Origin: Rhizophagus irregularis
Taxonomy: Eukaryota; Glomeromycota; Glomeromycetes; Glomerales; Glomeraceae
Assembly (NCBI RefSeq): GCF_026210795.1
Contig: NC_089450.1
Span: 2,976,001 to 3,040,000 of the forward strand
Length of the DNA stretch: 64,000 nucleotides
Direction of reading: 5' to 3'
In this document: positions 23,075-33,149 of the stretch, piece by piece
Layout: each line of letters begins with the position of its first letter
How positions within the stretch are numbered: the stretch's first letter is position 1
Translations under genes and position numbers: made by a program
The notes under the pieces: generated by a model
Database searches by the model: none
What the model was told of the DNA's origin: nothing
The model's input: only the letters and a program-made list of their open reading frames with translations

Positions 23075-23250
23075 AACAAATTTTCCCAATATTCATCACC
23101 GGCATCACACCCCACCGCGTTTTCACTGTTTTATTTATCTGAGGGACTTGGGTTTTTTTTGCCTCACAAAATTATTTTTTTCACACCCATTAAATGTCAC
23201 CGGTCACGTGGGGATGGAATTTTAATAATAAAATTGTTGGTGTTATAACG
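23075..23250 (+). repeat. Dispersed repeat, inverted partner at 56.1 kb
   Basis: Shared strings include ATCACACCCCACCGCGTTTT (23105 region) and AAATGTCACCGGTCACGTGG. The reverse complement of 56050-56215 aligns over about 170 bp with small indels. It is not a recognised gene; the open frame at the 56-kb copy is probably fortuitous. Confidence 0.6.
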
Positions 23251-23617
23251 GGACATTTTAATTAGCCGGTGATCATGTGAGGATCGGCCATGATAAACGA
23301 TTAGCGTTATCGGTTGTACAACATTACCCATTTTAATTATCTATTAATCCAAGTTTCGTTATAATAAAGGATCAATACGGAGGTCAATCTGACAAATGAA
23401 AAAATCGTTACGACTAAAAATCATACCAACCATATTTGTTTCAAATAAACAAAAATATATATATTATTGATTTTTAATGATTATATTGCTGATCCAGAAA
23501 GAAATTATTAAAAAATCGGAAAAAGGGAGATTTTGCCCGAACATATCATTTTCCTGAAGTCAATTTCCCGATTGGCCATTTCCTGAAACTCCAAAGATGA
23601 AATAAATAATAAAGTAT

Positions 23618-24077
23618 CCGGACTTTTCACTGAAAGTCCATTTCATCGAAGGGATGTTCACCGAAGGGTCATTTCGCTAAAAGGACGTTTCGCCGAAATA
23701 CCATTTACCAAAAACCCCATTTCACCGAATTCCATTTCTCTCTGAAGCCATTTTATCGAATGGACATCTCACCGAATGGACATTTCACCGAAAAATTAAT
23801 TATTTCATTTGGGTTATTTTCAGGAAAATAAAGTTATTTATTTATTGCTTAACAATTAATATCAGTTACTTGAATGTTGAAGTAATAACATCCTGGAAAA
23901 AAAAAATTCTAAAAATAATTTAATTTTTATTTTCATTGCTAATATTTTTGGTGAAATGTCCATTTTGTCAAAATCGGTGAATGGATTCGATAAAATACAC
24001 TTTCAGCGAAACGTCCCTTCGGTGAAACATCCCTTCGGTGAAACGGCTACGGCGAAATGGATTTCAGTGAAATGTAC
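23618..24077. mobile_element. Foldback element with CATTTCRCCGAA iterations
   Basis: Left arm (about 23618-23796) repeats variants of CATTTCACCGAA many times; the right arm (about 23938-24077) repeats the complement (TTCGGTGAAACGTC and similar). Unique sequence of about 140 bp separates them. The arms would fold into a long hairpin. The superfamily is unclear and no target duplication is obvious. Confidence 0.7.
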
Positions 24078-24579
24078 CATAACCAATTAATAATATATCT
24101 ATTCATAAGTTAATAAAAATAGTAAATAAAAAACATTAACATAAAATGCGGTAATATTATTAAAAAAAATTTGGCCTAAAGGAAAAAACTGAAAAAAGCT
24201 TTCTTAACGGATACATCATCCCTTATTTGGATTATTATTAAATTTTTATTATAATTGATAACGCTAAATTAAAATAATTATTACATATAAAAGTTGATCA
24301 ATAACAAATAGATTTTAATAAAAGTAAATATGCTTAAATTATCAATTAGAGTTTGATTGGAGTATTTTAATATGTAGAATTTTTCAAAAAAGCAAAAAAC
24401 TAATCTCACAAACGGTACTTATATAATGTGATAAATTGAAAAAATTTACGCGATAAATCGGAAAGCCCGCTATGTTGATCCAAGTATAATACATTATCTG
24501 ATATACAATACAATACCAATTCACCATCCCCCATGGAAAATGGGAAAATGGCCTCTTGTTATATAATTAAAATTAGTAA

Positions 24580-24738
24580 GGGCACTGTCAGATATTACCT
24601 AATATCACTTTAATATAAGAGCTTACTCCCCCTCTCCTAGGTAAGTTATATTATATATATAATTCCTTATATAGTATTGTATGTAAACCTAAGATTTTAG
24701 TTACCCCCTAAATATTAGGTAATATCTGACAGCACCCT
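24580..24738. mobile_element. MITE with CTGTCAGATATTACCTAATA ends
   Basis: GGGCACTGTCAGATATTACC at the left and GGTAATATCTGACAGCACCC at the right are inverted repeats about 160 bp apart; the arms extend to CTAATAT. Target duplication uncertain. Confidence 0.75.
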
Positions 24739-25289
24739 AATCAAACAAATGATTTAAAATTGGTAACAATAGTGATGATCTGCAATTCGGGACTAGAAAA
24801 CAAAAAAGCAAAAAAAAAAGCTGAAAATATATTACACAATTCAAAACTATTTATACATGCTAGTTTTAAACGTTACGGTTACACAACTATTTTTTTAGTT
24901 ATATAGATTCCAATTATATAATTTTAAAAATGATGTGGCGCAGTAACGGGTCTTAATTATATAATTAAAATTATTAACTGTTAACGCGAAACGCAAAACG
25001 CTACTAAATAGGAATGGTAACTTTTTGACTTCAGCATCACGTGAATTTTAACTTTTTTAATAATTATTATTGCTGAATTATAATAAAAAATCCTAGTTTG
25101 AATAAAAAACTTGAAAAAAAAATCTTTAACTTGATTTCGGGTACACGTGGATACACCCTATACACCTGCTTTATTACACAAGGTCCGAAGTTGTTTAAAT
25201 GCCATCCGGGTGGCACTAACAATTTTCTTATTTTTATTAGTAACTGTATTATTACAGAATAACGGACCATCTAATTCATTTTTTTCTCC

Positions 25290-25565
25290 GAAGATTCATA
25301 CGCAGTCATACGCAATCATACGCAAAGATTATTATTGATCGGCAGTAATTCCGGCCAAATTATAATTTTGGCCAGAATTATAAATCGGCTGTACCGATCA
25401 TATCCTTTTTAGGCGATAGCCGTTCCACAAATTTTGTTTTTCCAAAAAATGAAAATTTCCTTTTTAGAACTAGTGTAACATTAAATTTCTTAAAATGGAA
25501 AGTATAATTCTCGTGATTTATTCTCTTGTGTGTATGACTGCGTATGACTGCGTATTGTTACGATA
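25290..25565. mobile_element. Inverted-repeat element with ACGCAGTCATACGCA ends and a nested palindrome
   Basis: ACGCAGTCATACGCAATCAT at the left and TATGACTGCGTATGACTGCG at the right are inverted. Inside, 25336-25399 is itself flanked by TGATCGGCA and TGTACCGATCA and contains TATAATTTTGGCCAGAATTA. It may be one element inside another. Confidence 0.6.
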
Positions 25566-26743
25566 AAAAAAAATGTGACGAAATCACGTGATACAGCTGT
25601 TGATCAATGGTAATTACCGGGACGATTAATATTACCGATGAATGATCAACGTCACATAACGGGAAGATCAATGTACGAAATGTTTAATATATCAAATATA
25701 TTAAATATATTGCACATATGGTATATATGGCACATATTAAACATTTTAAACATTTTTAGTTTGGAATTTTATGTATATATAGACCTGTAATTAGACCTGT
25801 AATTAGGATAATTCAATAAGAACATGTGTGAAGAATTTAATTAATAAAATGTTTACCCTTTAATATACACCTTAATTTTAAGTTTGGTTTTATATGGTTA
25901 ATCTGCTTTCCTTTATTTGTGTCTGATTGTATGCGCCAGTGTGAAGTGATACTCTATTCACATCTGATTGGATTGATTTTAACATATACGTTGATCTTTA
26001 AAATTAACCTTCTGCTTTATTAAATATAAACATTTTTTAATGTATAGCTTATTTTTAAGCTTATAAGAACTGACCTCTAACAGTATGAAACTTCGGAGCA
26101 AAAATGGGTCCGTTATTTTTGCAAATAGCGGCAATTTATATTGTACCATTATATAAAAAATGGCCGATTATTAGCGATTTCTGAAAGAATTTTGGTGATT
26201 TCTGGCTTGTGGGTAGTTTCATTATAAATAAATTTAAAATTAACACTATTATATTTCAAGAGAAACTACTTAAATAACTGAAATTTCCCAAGATTTCCTC
26301 TGGTAATTGCTAATAATCGATAGTTATTCAGGAAAATCCCGAAAACCGATTCTTTAGGGGATGACGTACAGACTAACTTGAAAACAGCAATGTTCTGCCG
26401 ACATGTGATTATGTGATCATTTAATCATTAAATGATCGGCATAGAAACCTTTTTTAATATCATTATTTTAAAAATAAAAATGTAAAATGTAAAATAACAA
26501 AAAATGGGAATATGGAAGGTATCAATTTTCATAAAAAAAAAATACCCCGCAGGTAATTTTATATGAAGCTAACTTTTTTTAATTTTTTTATTTTATTAGG
26601 AAATGGAAATCTTTCTCTTTCGTAATTAAGAAGTTTTTTTTAAAATGAAATGGAAACTTATATTAAAACCGAGTTTAATATTACTTGAAAATCTTTACTA
26701 GCGTACGTAAAAATTTATTTTCCAAGATTTGAAAAATTTTCTG
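25566..26743. other. No gene recognised (upstream of the subtilase)
   Basis: AT-rich DNA with an AATCACGTGAT site near 25583 and an imperfect run of ATATATTAAATATAT near 25690. No open frame of interest. Confidence 0.5.
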
Positions 26744-26752
26744 TATATAAAT
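26744..26752 (+). promoter_or_regulatory. Probable TATA box of the subtilase gene
   Basis: TATATAAAT stands about 230 bp before the start codon. The intervening C/T-rich sequence with CTCCTCCCTC near 26836 would be a long 5' leader. Confidence 0.45.
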
Positions 26753-26966
26753 ACAACCAATTTTGCTTTTTAATTTTTCTTCATCCGAAAAATCAAAAAA
26801 TCAAAATAATAAAAAATCCTAACCAGAGTCTAATTCTCCTCCTCCCTCATTTTATAATACTATAACATTCTTTATCCACTGCGTGGATAGAATAAATTAT
26901 TAAATCATCACCTTCCTCATTATTATATTTATCTCCTTAATTTAAAATTCTTACCTACTAATTTCC

Positions 26967-26982
26967 AAAAAAAAAAAAAAAA
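26967..26982 (+). promoter_or_regulatory. Oligo(A) leader directly before the subtilase start codon
   Basis: Sixteen consecutive A residues abut the ATG at 26983 (the A of ATG extends the run to 17). No alternative in-frame start lies nearby. A-rich leaders are known to suit strong initiation in yeasts; an effect here is inference. Confidence 0.6.
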
Positions 26983-28287
26983 ATGGTTGCTCCACGCTTC
27001 GCTAAAATATTCTCTATCGCTGTAATAGTTACTTTCTTGCTCTCCTCGGCTGAATCAGCAAAAAATGAAACTGGTTGCCCTGATACATTATCAATCAATG
27101 CCAAGCCCAATGGTAAAGGGAAAAAATTTATCGTTGTCTTTAAAGACAAGAAAGCTGCTGAAAGGCAACATGAGTTATTTAAAAATTGTCTTGATGCAGA
27201 AATTGATAGTTTCGAAAAAATTAAATCTCTTAGCAATAAGGGCAAACCCACTTTCGTTAGTTTCGGAATTGTTAATCTCTTTGGTCTTATTGGAGAAATG
27301 ACACCACAATTTGCAAAGGAACTTGAAAAAATGGATGATGTTGATTATATTGAAGAAGATGGTGAAGTTAGGACTCAATATGTAGTACCATCTCAACTTA
27401 CTAGACGTGCAGTAGACAATAAACCAACTTACAATATTGATCGTATTGATCAAGCTAAACGACCTCTAGATGGAAAATATACTTACCCCGATTCTGCTGG
27501 AGAAGGTGTAAATGTTTTTATTGTCGATACTGGTATTCGAATTACACATAAAGAATTCGGTGGTCGTGCCAAATTCGGAGGATCTTTCTGTGATGGATGC
27601 AACAAAGAAGATGAATTTGGTCATGGTACTCATGTTGCTAGCATTGCATGTGGAGCAACTTTAGGAGTAGCAAGAAATGCCACACCAATTGCTGTTAGAG
27701 TTTTGGACGCTGATGGTTTTGGAAAAAATAGTGGAGTTATCGCTGGATTGAACTTTGTAGGAAAAACACACAGTAAGAGTAAAAGTAAGAAATCAGTTGT
27801 CAACATCATGTCTCTTGGAGGTAATCCATCAAAAGCTATGAACGATGCTGTCAAGCAACTTACCAATGCTGGTGTTCACGTAGCTGTTGCTGCAGGTAAC
27901 GATAGTCAGGATGCGTGTAATGTATCACCTGCATCTGAACCTAGCGCTATCACGGTCGGTGCCACCGAACAAAATAGTGACGCAATCACAGATTTCTCAA
28001 ATATTGGAAAATGTCTCGACATTTTCGCTCCAGGTCGGAACATTCAAGGTGCTAATTTTAAAGCCGATACTGGTAGTGTAGTATTTTCCGGCACCTCTCA
28101 AGCTACCCCACATGTTGCTGGTACTATAGCTCTTATAATTGCCAAGGATGGTAACAAATCACCAGCTGAAATGGCAACCGCAATTAAAACTTTATCAACA
28201 AAGGGAGTCGTTAAAGGTCTTAAGAGTGGTTCTCCAGACAGCTTTTTACGTATTCCAAGCGCACAAAATATATATAGAATGCTTTAG
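26983..28287 (+). CDS. Secreted subtilisin-like serine protease (proteinase K type, S8)
   Basis: 434 aa, intronless. Residues 1-25 form a signal peptide (hydrophobic core FSIAVIVTFLLSSAESA). Residues about 47-130 are an I9-type inhibitory propeptide (KKFIVVFKD, then VDYIEEDGEV). The catalytic domain begins after the propeptide near residue 140. Catalytic residues are Asp182 (FIVDTGI), His214 (GHGTHVAS) and Ser372 (SGTSQATPHVAG), with oxyanion Asn306 (AAGNDS). The usual Met after the Ser is Gln here, which should be tolerated. N28-E-T and N232-A-T are possible glycosylation sites. Length matches fungal proteinase K precursors. It should be exported, self-cleave its propeptide and digest extracellular protein. 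Such proteases occur in secretomes of mycorrhizal fungi; a role in symbiosis is not shown by the sequence. Confidence 0.98.
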   Translation: MVAPRFAKIFSIAVIVTFLLSSAESAKNETGCPDTLSINAKPNGKGKKFIVVFKDKKAAERQHELFKNCLDAEIDSFEKIKSLSNKGKPTFVSFGIVNLFGLIGEMTPQFAKELEKMDDVDYIEEDGEVRTQYVVPSQLTRRAVDNKPTYNIDRIDQAKRPLDGKYTYPDSAGEGVNVFIVDTGIRITHKEFGGRAKFGGSFCDGCNKEDEFGHGTHVASIACGATLGVARNATPIAVRVLDADGFGKNSGVIAGLNFVGKTHSKSKSKKSVVNIMSLGGNPSKAMNDAVKQLTNAGVHVAVAAGNDSQDACNVSPASEPSAITVGATEQNSDAITDFSNIGKCLDIFAPGRNIQGANFKADTGSVVFSGTSQATPHVAGTIALIIAKDGNKSPAEMATAIKTLSTKGVVKGLKSGSPDSFLRIPSAQNIYRML

Positions 28288-28877
28288 ATAGACATATAGT
28301 AAAATTGTACTATTTAATTACTATATTATTATTATTATTATTTATTATTTAATTCTTGACTCTGGTTAGGTGTGTTTTAATTAGAAATTCTAAACACATT
28401 CTTTAAAAATCCGCTTAAAAAAAATAAGCGGTTTAAATAATTGCAATTTTGGATTAATTGTAATCAAAAAAAATATAATATCTTTAATTTTACTTTGAAT
28501 TCAGTAAATTTAACTATTCAATTAACTTTTAATTCAATTCAATCAACTTTTAATTTTTTAATTCAATTTACTTTTTTGTAAGCAATCATCAGTAAATGTT
28601 ATTTCCAAATTGTATTATTAACGAAAAAATTTCCTTATTTCTAATTTAATAATGTAATACCTCATTAAAACGCTAATTTATGACAAAATAATATTTATAT
28701 ATATCATACAAATATTGGATTAATTATCAGGGGAAAATGAAATTTTTTATTTTTACGTACATTGGCGTTTGTAATAATTAACGCACTACACTAATTATTA
28801 CAATTTATAAAAAAAAAAAATACGGCCATGTAAACAAAATTTCTTAAACAATTTCTTTGTTGATAACCACAGACTAT
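28288..28877. other. 3' flank of the subtilase, no gene
   Basis: AT-rich with an ATT trinucleotide run near 28323-28348. AAATCCGCTTAAAAAAAATAAGCGG near 28408-28434 forms a small hairpin but is too A-rich in the loop to call a terminator in a eukaryote. Confidence 0.5.
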
Positions 28878-28886
28878 GCTTATTAT

Positions 28887-29555
28887 GGGATTCTCCCGAA
28901 ATCCCGACAACCATAATCCCGATGTGATAAAATCTTGACACTCCTATTCCCGACTAAGACAATATCCCGAATGATTAAAATACTGAAAGAATTATATCCC
29001 GAATAGTCCAAAATCTGGAATTCAAAATTCCCGAAAGTTCAAGTTACTGATGAGTCAAAATCCCGACACAATAAAGAAAAGAATTTTTTCATGTGATCAT
29101 TTATGTAATAAATCGTAGTGATTGCACAATTGTTAATAATTTGCATAATTTGCCAAGGAGTTATTATGTCAATTACTACTGCGTGATCTCACTATATATT
29201 ATACTGTAACATGTAAGTCATAAATCAAAATTGCAATTTTTTATCATTTAAATTGGAAATAGTGCATATGTATTGTATATATGATTGTATTAATTGTCGC
29301 AAATTATATAATCAGTAGGAAATGATCTTCCTAGTAAACAAAAATCAAAGAGATACTCAAAATTATAATATTGTGTCGGGATTTTGACTCATCAGTAACT
29401 TGAACTTTCAGGAAATTTAAATTCTGGATTTTAGACCATTCGGGATATGATACTTTCGGGATTTTGATCGTTCAGTATATTGTCTCTGTTAGGAATACGT
29501 GCCTCGGGATTTTATCATATCGGGATTGTGCTTGTCGGGATTTCGTGGTAAACCC
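28887..29555. mobile_element. MULE-like foldback element with 9-bp target duplication
   Basis: GCTTATTAT occurs exactly at 28878-28886 and 29556-29564, a 9-bp target duplication as in Mutator-like elements. Arms of about 185 bp (28887-29075 and 29371-29555) are inverted repeats rich in the iterated word ATCCCGA/TCGGGAT. About 300 bp of unrelated AT-rich DNA lies between. No transposase, so non-autonomous. Confidence 0.88.
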
Positions 29556-29832
29556 GCTTATTATACATGTTAAACCCAAATATTAATGGTACTTTTGTAT
29601 TTAAAAAGATGATGGGAAGATTAACAATTAAATTCTTAAATGGATATCTTCAAGACTTGATTCAGTTAAGAATATAATTAAGCGTATTTACTTACTTATT
29701 TACTTATTAGAATTCTTTTTTTCATAGATTACCATAGTGTCATGAAATTAACTTTAGTCAAAATTAAAAAGTTTATTATAATAAATTTTATTAAACCTGC
29801 GTTCAAATCTAAAAATCGAAAAATTCTCTTAC

Positions 29833-30086
29833 CCTATAAAAAAAGAATGTCCGGAAATTGTAGCTAAAAACGTCCGGAAAATGTTTATTTGTCTGGAATA
29901 TGTCCGGAATATTGCAATATTCTGGACGTTGGAAAATTTCCATTTTCCAGAAAATGTCCAGAAAATGTCTAGGAGGGTTCAGACCGAAAGTGTCCGGAAT
30001 ATTGCAATTTTCTGGACGTTTTCCGGACACACGGACATTTTCCGGATGTTTTTAGCTACAATTTCCGGACATTTTTTTTTACAGGG
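29833..30086. mobile_element. MITE with CCCTRTAAAAA ends and TTA target duplication
   Basis: Ends CCCTATAAAAAAAGAATGTC and GACATTTTTTTTTACAGGG are inverted, and the arms continue through CCGGAAATTGTAGCTA. Exact TTA flanks both sides. The interior iterates GTCCGGAA and TTCTGGAC, forming secondary palindromes. Open frames in it on both strands are by-products of the palindrome. Confidence 0.88.
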
Positions 30087-30502
30087 TTAAATTTGTAACG
30101 TTCCACGAAAAATGAACAGTTTCATTATTTTGTGAAGAAAAAGAATTTCTCATAACGAATCCTATCTTTAAACGGTCGCCTCAGAGAGACTCCCATTTCT
30201 AAATCATCAACCGAATGGGCAAAGAAGCAAGAATTTTTTGTTCATTCAAAGCCTTTATTTAGTAACAATTTCAAAACCACGTGTAACGACGTAAATTCTA
30301 AAACAACTTAAAAAAATATATAATTCTTATTACAATTGTTAATAATATTTATTAATTTAAAAGATCAGTGATAGGGCTACTGTGACAGTAGTAACTATGG
30401 CGACCATTATGTTAAAATATAAAGAAATAATGAAATAAATAAAAAAAATAAATAAATGATTATTGTAAAATGGAAAAATCCTATTCATTGAACGTTAAGA
30501 AT

Positions 30503-31120
30503 TTATTGTTGAAACCGAGCAAGAACCCGTTGAAGCTGATTTTGAATATCCGAATTAGTTGTAGGCATAAGAATAATAGTTGCCTGAGGAGAATTAATAT
30601 TAATACCAAACGAACTAAGCAGAGGAAGGATATTAGATTGCGATGGATTACTAGGTTGGTTTTGATCGTTGTAAGATTGCGGTGGTGAAAAAACGTTATT
30701 GGACGCGGATTGTTGATGAGTGAAAGCGTGATGATTATTACTATTATTACTAGAAGAAAAGGTAACGTTATCGTTTGTATCGACATTGGACATGTGTTGT
30801 TGATAGTTGTGGTGGTGATTATGGTCAGAAATAATAGTAGGATCAGTAGCATTGTTGTTAGAAATGCCAGATTGCTGGATATGTTGCTGATAGTTATGGT
30901 TAAGAACATTGTTTGAAACATTATGTTGGTAGTGATTATTATTAAACGAAGCGTGATCAGGAGGAATAATGACGCCATTGTTCTGATCAGAAATTACGTT
31001 AACGTTATTGTTATACGTGACAGGCGTATGTGTATCGTAAGTCTGGGTAACAGCTGTTTGAGAATTGGATTCGTAAACATTGTTACTAAAACTATTTGGA
31101 AGAGAATTATTAATATTCAT
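30503..31120 (-). CDS. Asn-rich low-complexity protein, intact paralog
   Basis: 205 aa, one exon, start ATG at 31120. The N-terminus is MNINNSLPNSFSNN, then THTPVTYNNNVNV shared with the other two paralogs, then an Asn/His/Gln-rich centre (NHNYQQH, NHHHNYQQHM) without tandem repeats. The end ILPLLSSFGININSPQ is followed by NSDIQNQLQRVLARFQQ, the likely ancestral C-terminus of the family and probably a short amphipathic helix. A TATATAAAC lies about 95 bp upstream of the ATG. Family function unknown; the composition suggests a disordered or prion-like protein. Confidence 0.75.
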   Translation of the reverse strand: MNINNSLPNSFSNNVYESNSQTAVTQTYDTHTPVTYNNNVNVISDQNNGVIIPPDHASFNNNHYQHNVSNNVLNHNYQQHIQQSGISNNNATDPTIISDHNHHHNYQQHMSNVDTNDNVTFSSSNNSNNHHAFTHQQSASNNVFSPPQSYNDQNQPSNPSQSNILPLLSSFGININSPQATIILMPTTNSDIQNQLQRVLARFQQ

Positions 31121-31151
31121 AATAATAATAATTATTATTATTATTATTATT
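31118..31151. repeat. AAT/ATT trinucleotide microsatellite at the start codon of the Asn-rich gene
   Basis: A run of AATAATAAT turning into ATTATTATT, itself palindromic, directly precedes the ATG on the minus strand. It would form a hairpin in the 5' leader. Confidence 0.7.
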
Positions 31152-31298
31152 TTGATAGATTATTGAATTGATGGAAATGAAGAATATTTTTTGAGAGAAG
31201 AACATTTCAAAGGTTTATATAAAAAAAATCTCGTAAACAACAACTTATTCTGGCGTAACACGAAATCGCACTACTATCATATACAGGTATACACAGCA

Positions 31299-31498
31299 AA
31301 TAAAAAAAAACTTTTTTATTACTTTAAAATTCTTTTGATGAACATATTTGGATTTTGGATTGGCATCAATTATAAACCATTATATTAAAATATATATATT
31401 TTAAAATAATACCAAGTTATAATAAAAAAAACTTTTTTATTACTTTAAAATTCTTTTGATGAACATATTTGGATTGGCATTAATTATAAACCATTATC
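31299..31498. repeat. Direct duplication of about 80 bp
   Basis: CTTTTTTATTACTTTAAAAT followed by TCTTTTGATGAACATATTTG occurs at about 31310 and 31431, each followed by AATTATAAACCATTAT. The first copy has six extra bases (GGATTT). Confidence 0.75.
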
Positions 31499-32217
31499 AG
31501 TTATGAAAATCTGATATTTTAAACCGATTTACATAACATATATACTTTATTGGTCTTGGCGTGTAACATTATTTATATTATCTAATACTTTGAAAAATTT
31601 GAAGATCATTTGTTTAAAGGACAAAGAATGCCAAAAAAGGAAAAAAAAATTTTGCAAAAAATAATTCCGTATTTTTATTTATATATATATATTTTTTTGA
31701 TAAACGCATTAATTCCATATTTTTATGTTTATTGTTATAATAAGAACCTATTATTATATTAACTGAACCTAATAATCGATTAAACTCAATTATCGAAACT
31801 ATAGTGCCGGCCCGAATTACGAAATGATAAAATTTTGAATTGTGACCGGAATTATAAGCTTGGCCAGAGTTACCGCCAATCACAGATTAGTGCAATAAAC
31901 ATTTTATTTTAAATGTAAAATCATAAAATTTAATAATCTAATGTTTTATATGTTAAATTTGTGATCGTTGGAAATTTTCCTGTCACAAATTTAATGATGC
32001 ATAATCGATTAGAAACAATTAATCTAAATCGAAAATCGAATTTTAGAATCGAAATTTGAGAAACAATTAATCGCGATTAGTCGATTCTAAAATCGATTCC
32101 AATCCATATTCCTAATTTCCGATATATTTATAATGCTTCAAAATTTAGAGTATGAGATTAAGATAAATATTTATAAATATGTCGATTAGACGATTACACT
32201 CTTAATTTGGCATTAAC

Positions 32218-32623
32218 TTGTCGAACTGGTCTGTCATTTCAAAGGATGCTTATGCCAAAACTGAATGGTTGTTAGTACGCTATGGAAAATCGCATGCATT
32301 ATTTCGCGCTGTTCGATTGGGACTTACTTTCATAGATATTCAGTATGTAAAATACAGTATTAATCACGAGGAAAGTCCAAATATCAAGATATTTTATTCA
32401 AAGGTTACTTATGCACTTTGAGAAATATGATCAAAAATCGATAAACTAAAAATAAAACTGACATAACGTTGGTCAGCTTGATGCGCTTTTCAACAAAAAA
32501 TTAAATCCCCTTAAGAGTTTTTTCGCTTTATCTCCGCAGGCCCACATGATAAATTACGCTCCCATCAAAACTGAGATGTTGGAATCACATGTACAGTTTC
32601 TGCAAGCGAAACTACCAAATTAA
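32218..32623 (+). pseudogene. Broken copy of the YAKxExxLVR family
   Basis: Two frames carry protein-like text. The first (to 32421) holds DAYAKTEWLLVRYGKSHALF and RAVRLGLTFIDIQ. The second (32462-32623, another frame) holds HNVGQLDALFNKKLNPLK, then AHMINYAPIKTEMLE and a stop. The first matches NPYAKIEMFLVRK and the second matches HQLDADRI of the gene at 6529, in the same order. A frame change, a stop before 32462 and loss of sequence after VGQLDA show it is dead. An AG before GCCCAC at 32541 is in frame and need not be an acceptor. Confidence 0.65.
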
Positions 32624-32797
32624 AGAGGGATATATTTAGAAGATGTTAACATGGATTTGAATTTTAAGACGACATTCCTGATTTTATAGAGATATATTTA
32701 AATATCTTTGTAAGTTTGATATAAATGATAACAGTGGTTTTTAAATGACTAGGTCAGTAATTATAAATATTGTAAAAACACAGTATTTTATAATTTC

Positions 32798-33145
32798 TTT
32801 ACGATTTTGTTACGTCTAAAATGATAATCTCATAAAATAAAAAATTCGGGAAATATTGAATTTTTCAGTTCAATAGTTACATTACTTTTCCATTAATCGT
32901 CTATCTAAATACGAAATTAGAAAAAAAAGAGGTTTTTTCGATCATTATTTATTTATTTCATTTATGTAATACAGAATAATTTAATGAACCTTTTTTTTAA
33001 TTTAAATTTCATAGCTTAAAGTTACTAATTTTTAAAATTGCTTGTATCTTATAAATAATTGTGTGAACTTTTCAAATTCTTTTTCTGATTTTTCTGAATA
33101 TAACAAAATTTCGAAATTTGATTTGATTCTCACGAAATCGTGCTC
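32798..33145 (+). repeat. Segmental repeat, inverted partner at 56.56-57.07 kb
   Basis: ACGATTTTGTTACGTCTAAAA at 32798 and TTGCTTGTATCTTATA near 33040 are matched, in order and inverted, by 57060 down to 56690. Divergence and indels are substantial. No gene is recognised in either copy. Confidence 0.55.
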
Positions 33146-33149
33146 AAAT

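Noticed and set aside
28408-28434. Hairpin after the subtilase considered as a terminator
   Set aside because: Rho-independent terminators do not apply to this eukaryotic context.
29809-30090. Overlapping 73-aa and 69-aa frames on opposite strands
   Set aside because: They lie within a palindromic MITE; symmetry makes both strands open.
30481-31171. Several open frames on both strands at 30.5-31.2 kb
   Set aside because: Shadows of the 205-aa minus-strand gene caused by its low-complexity composition.
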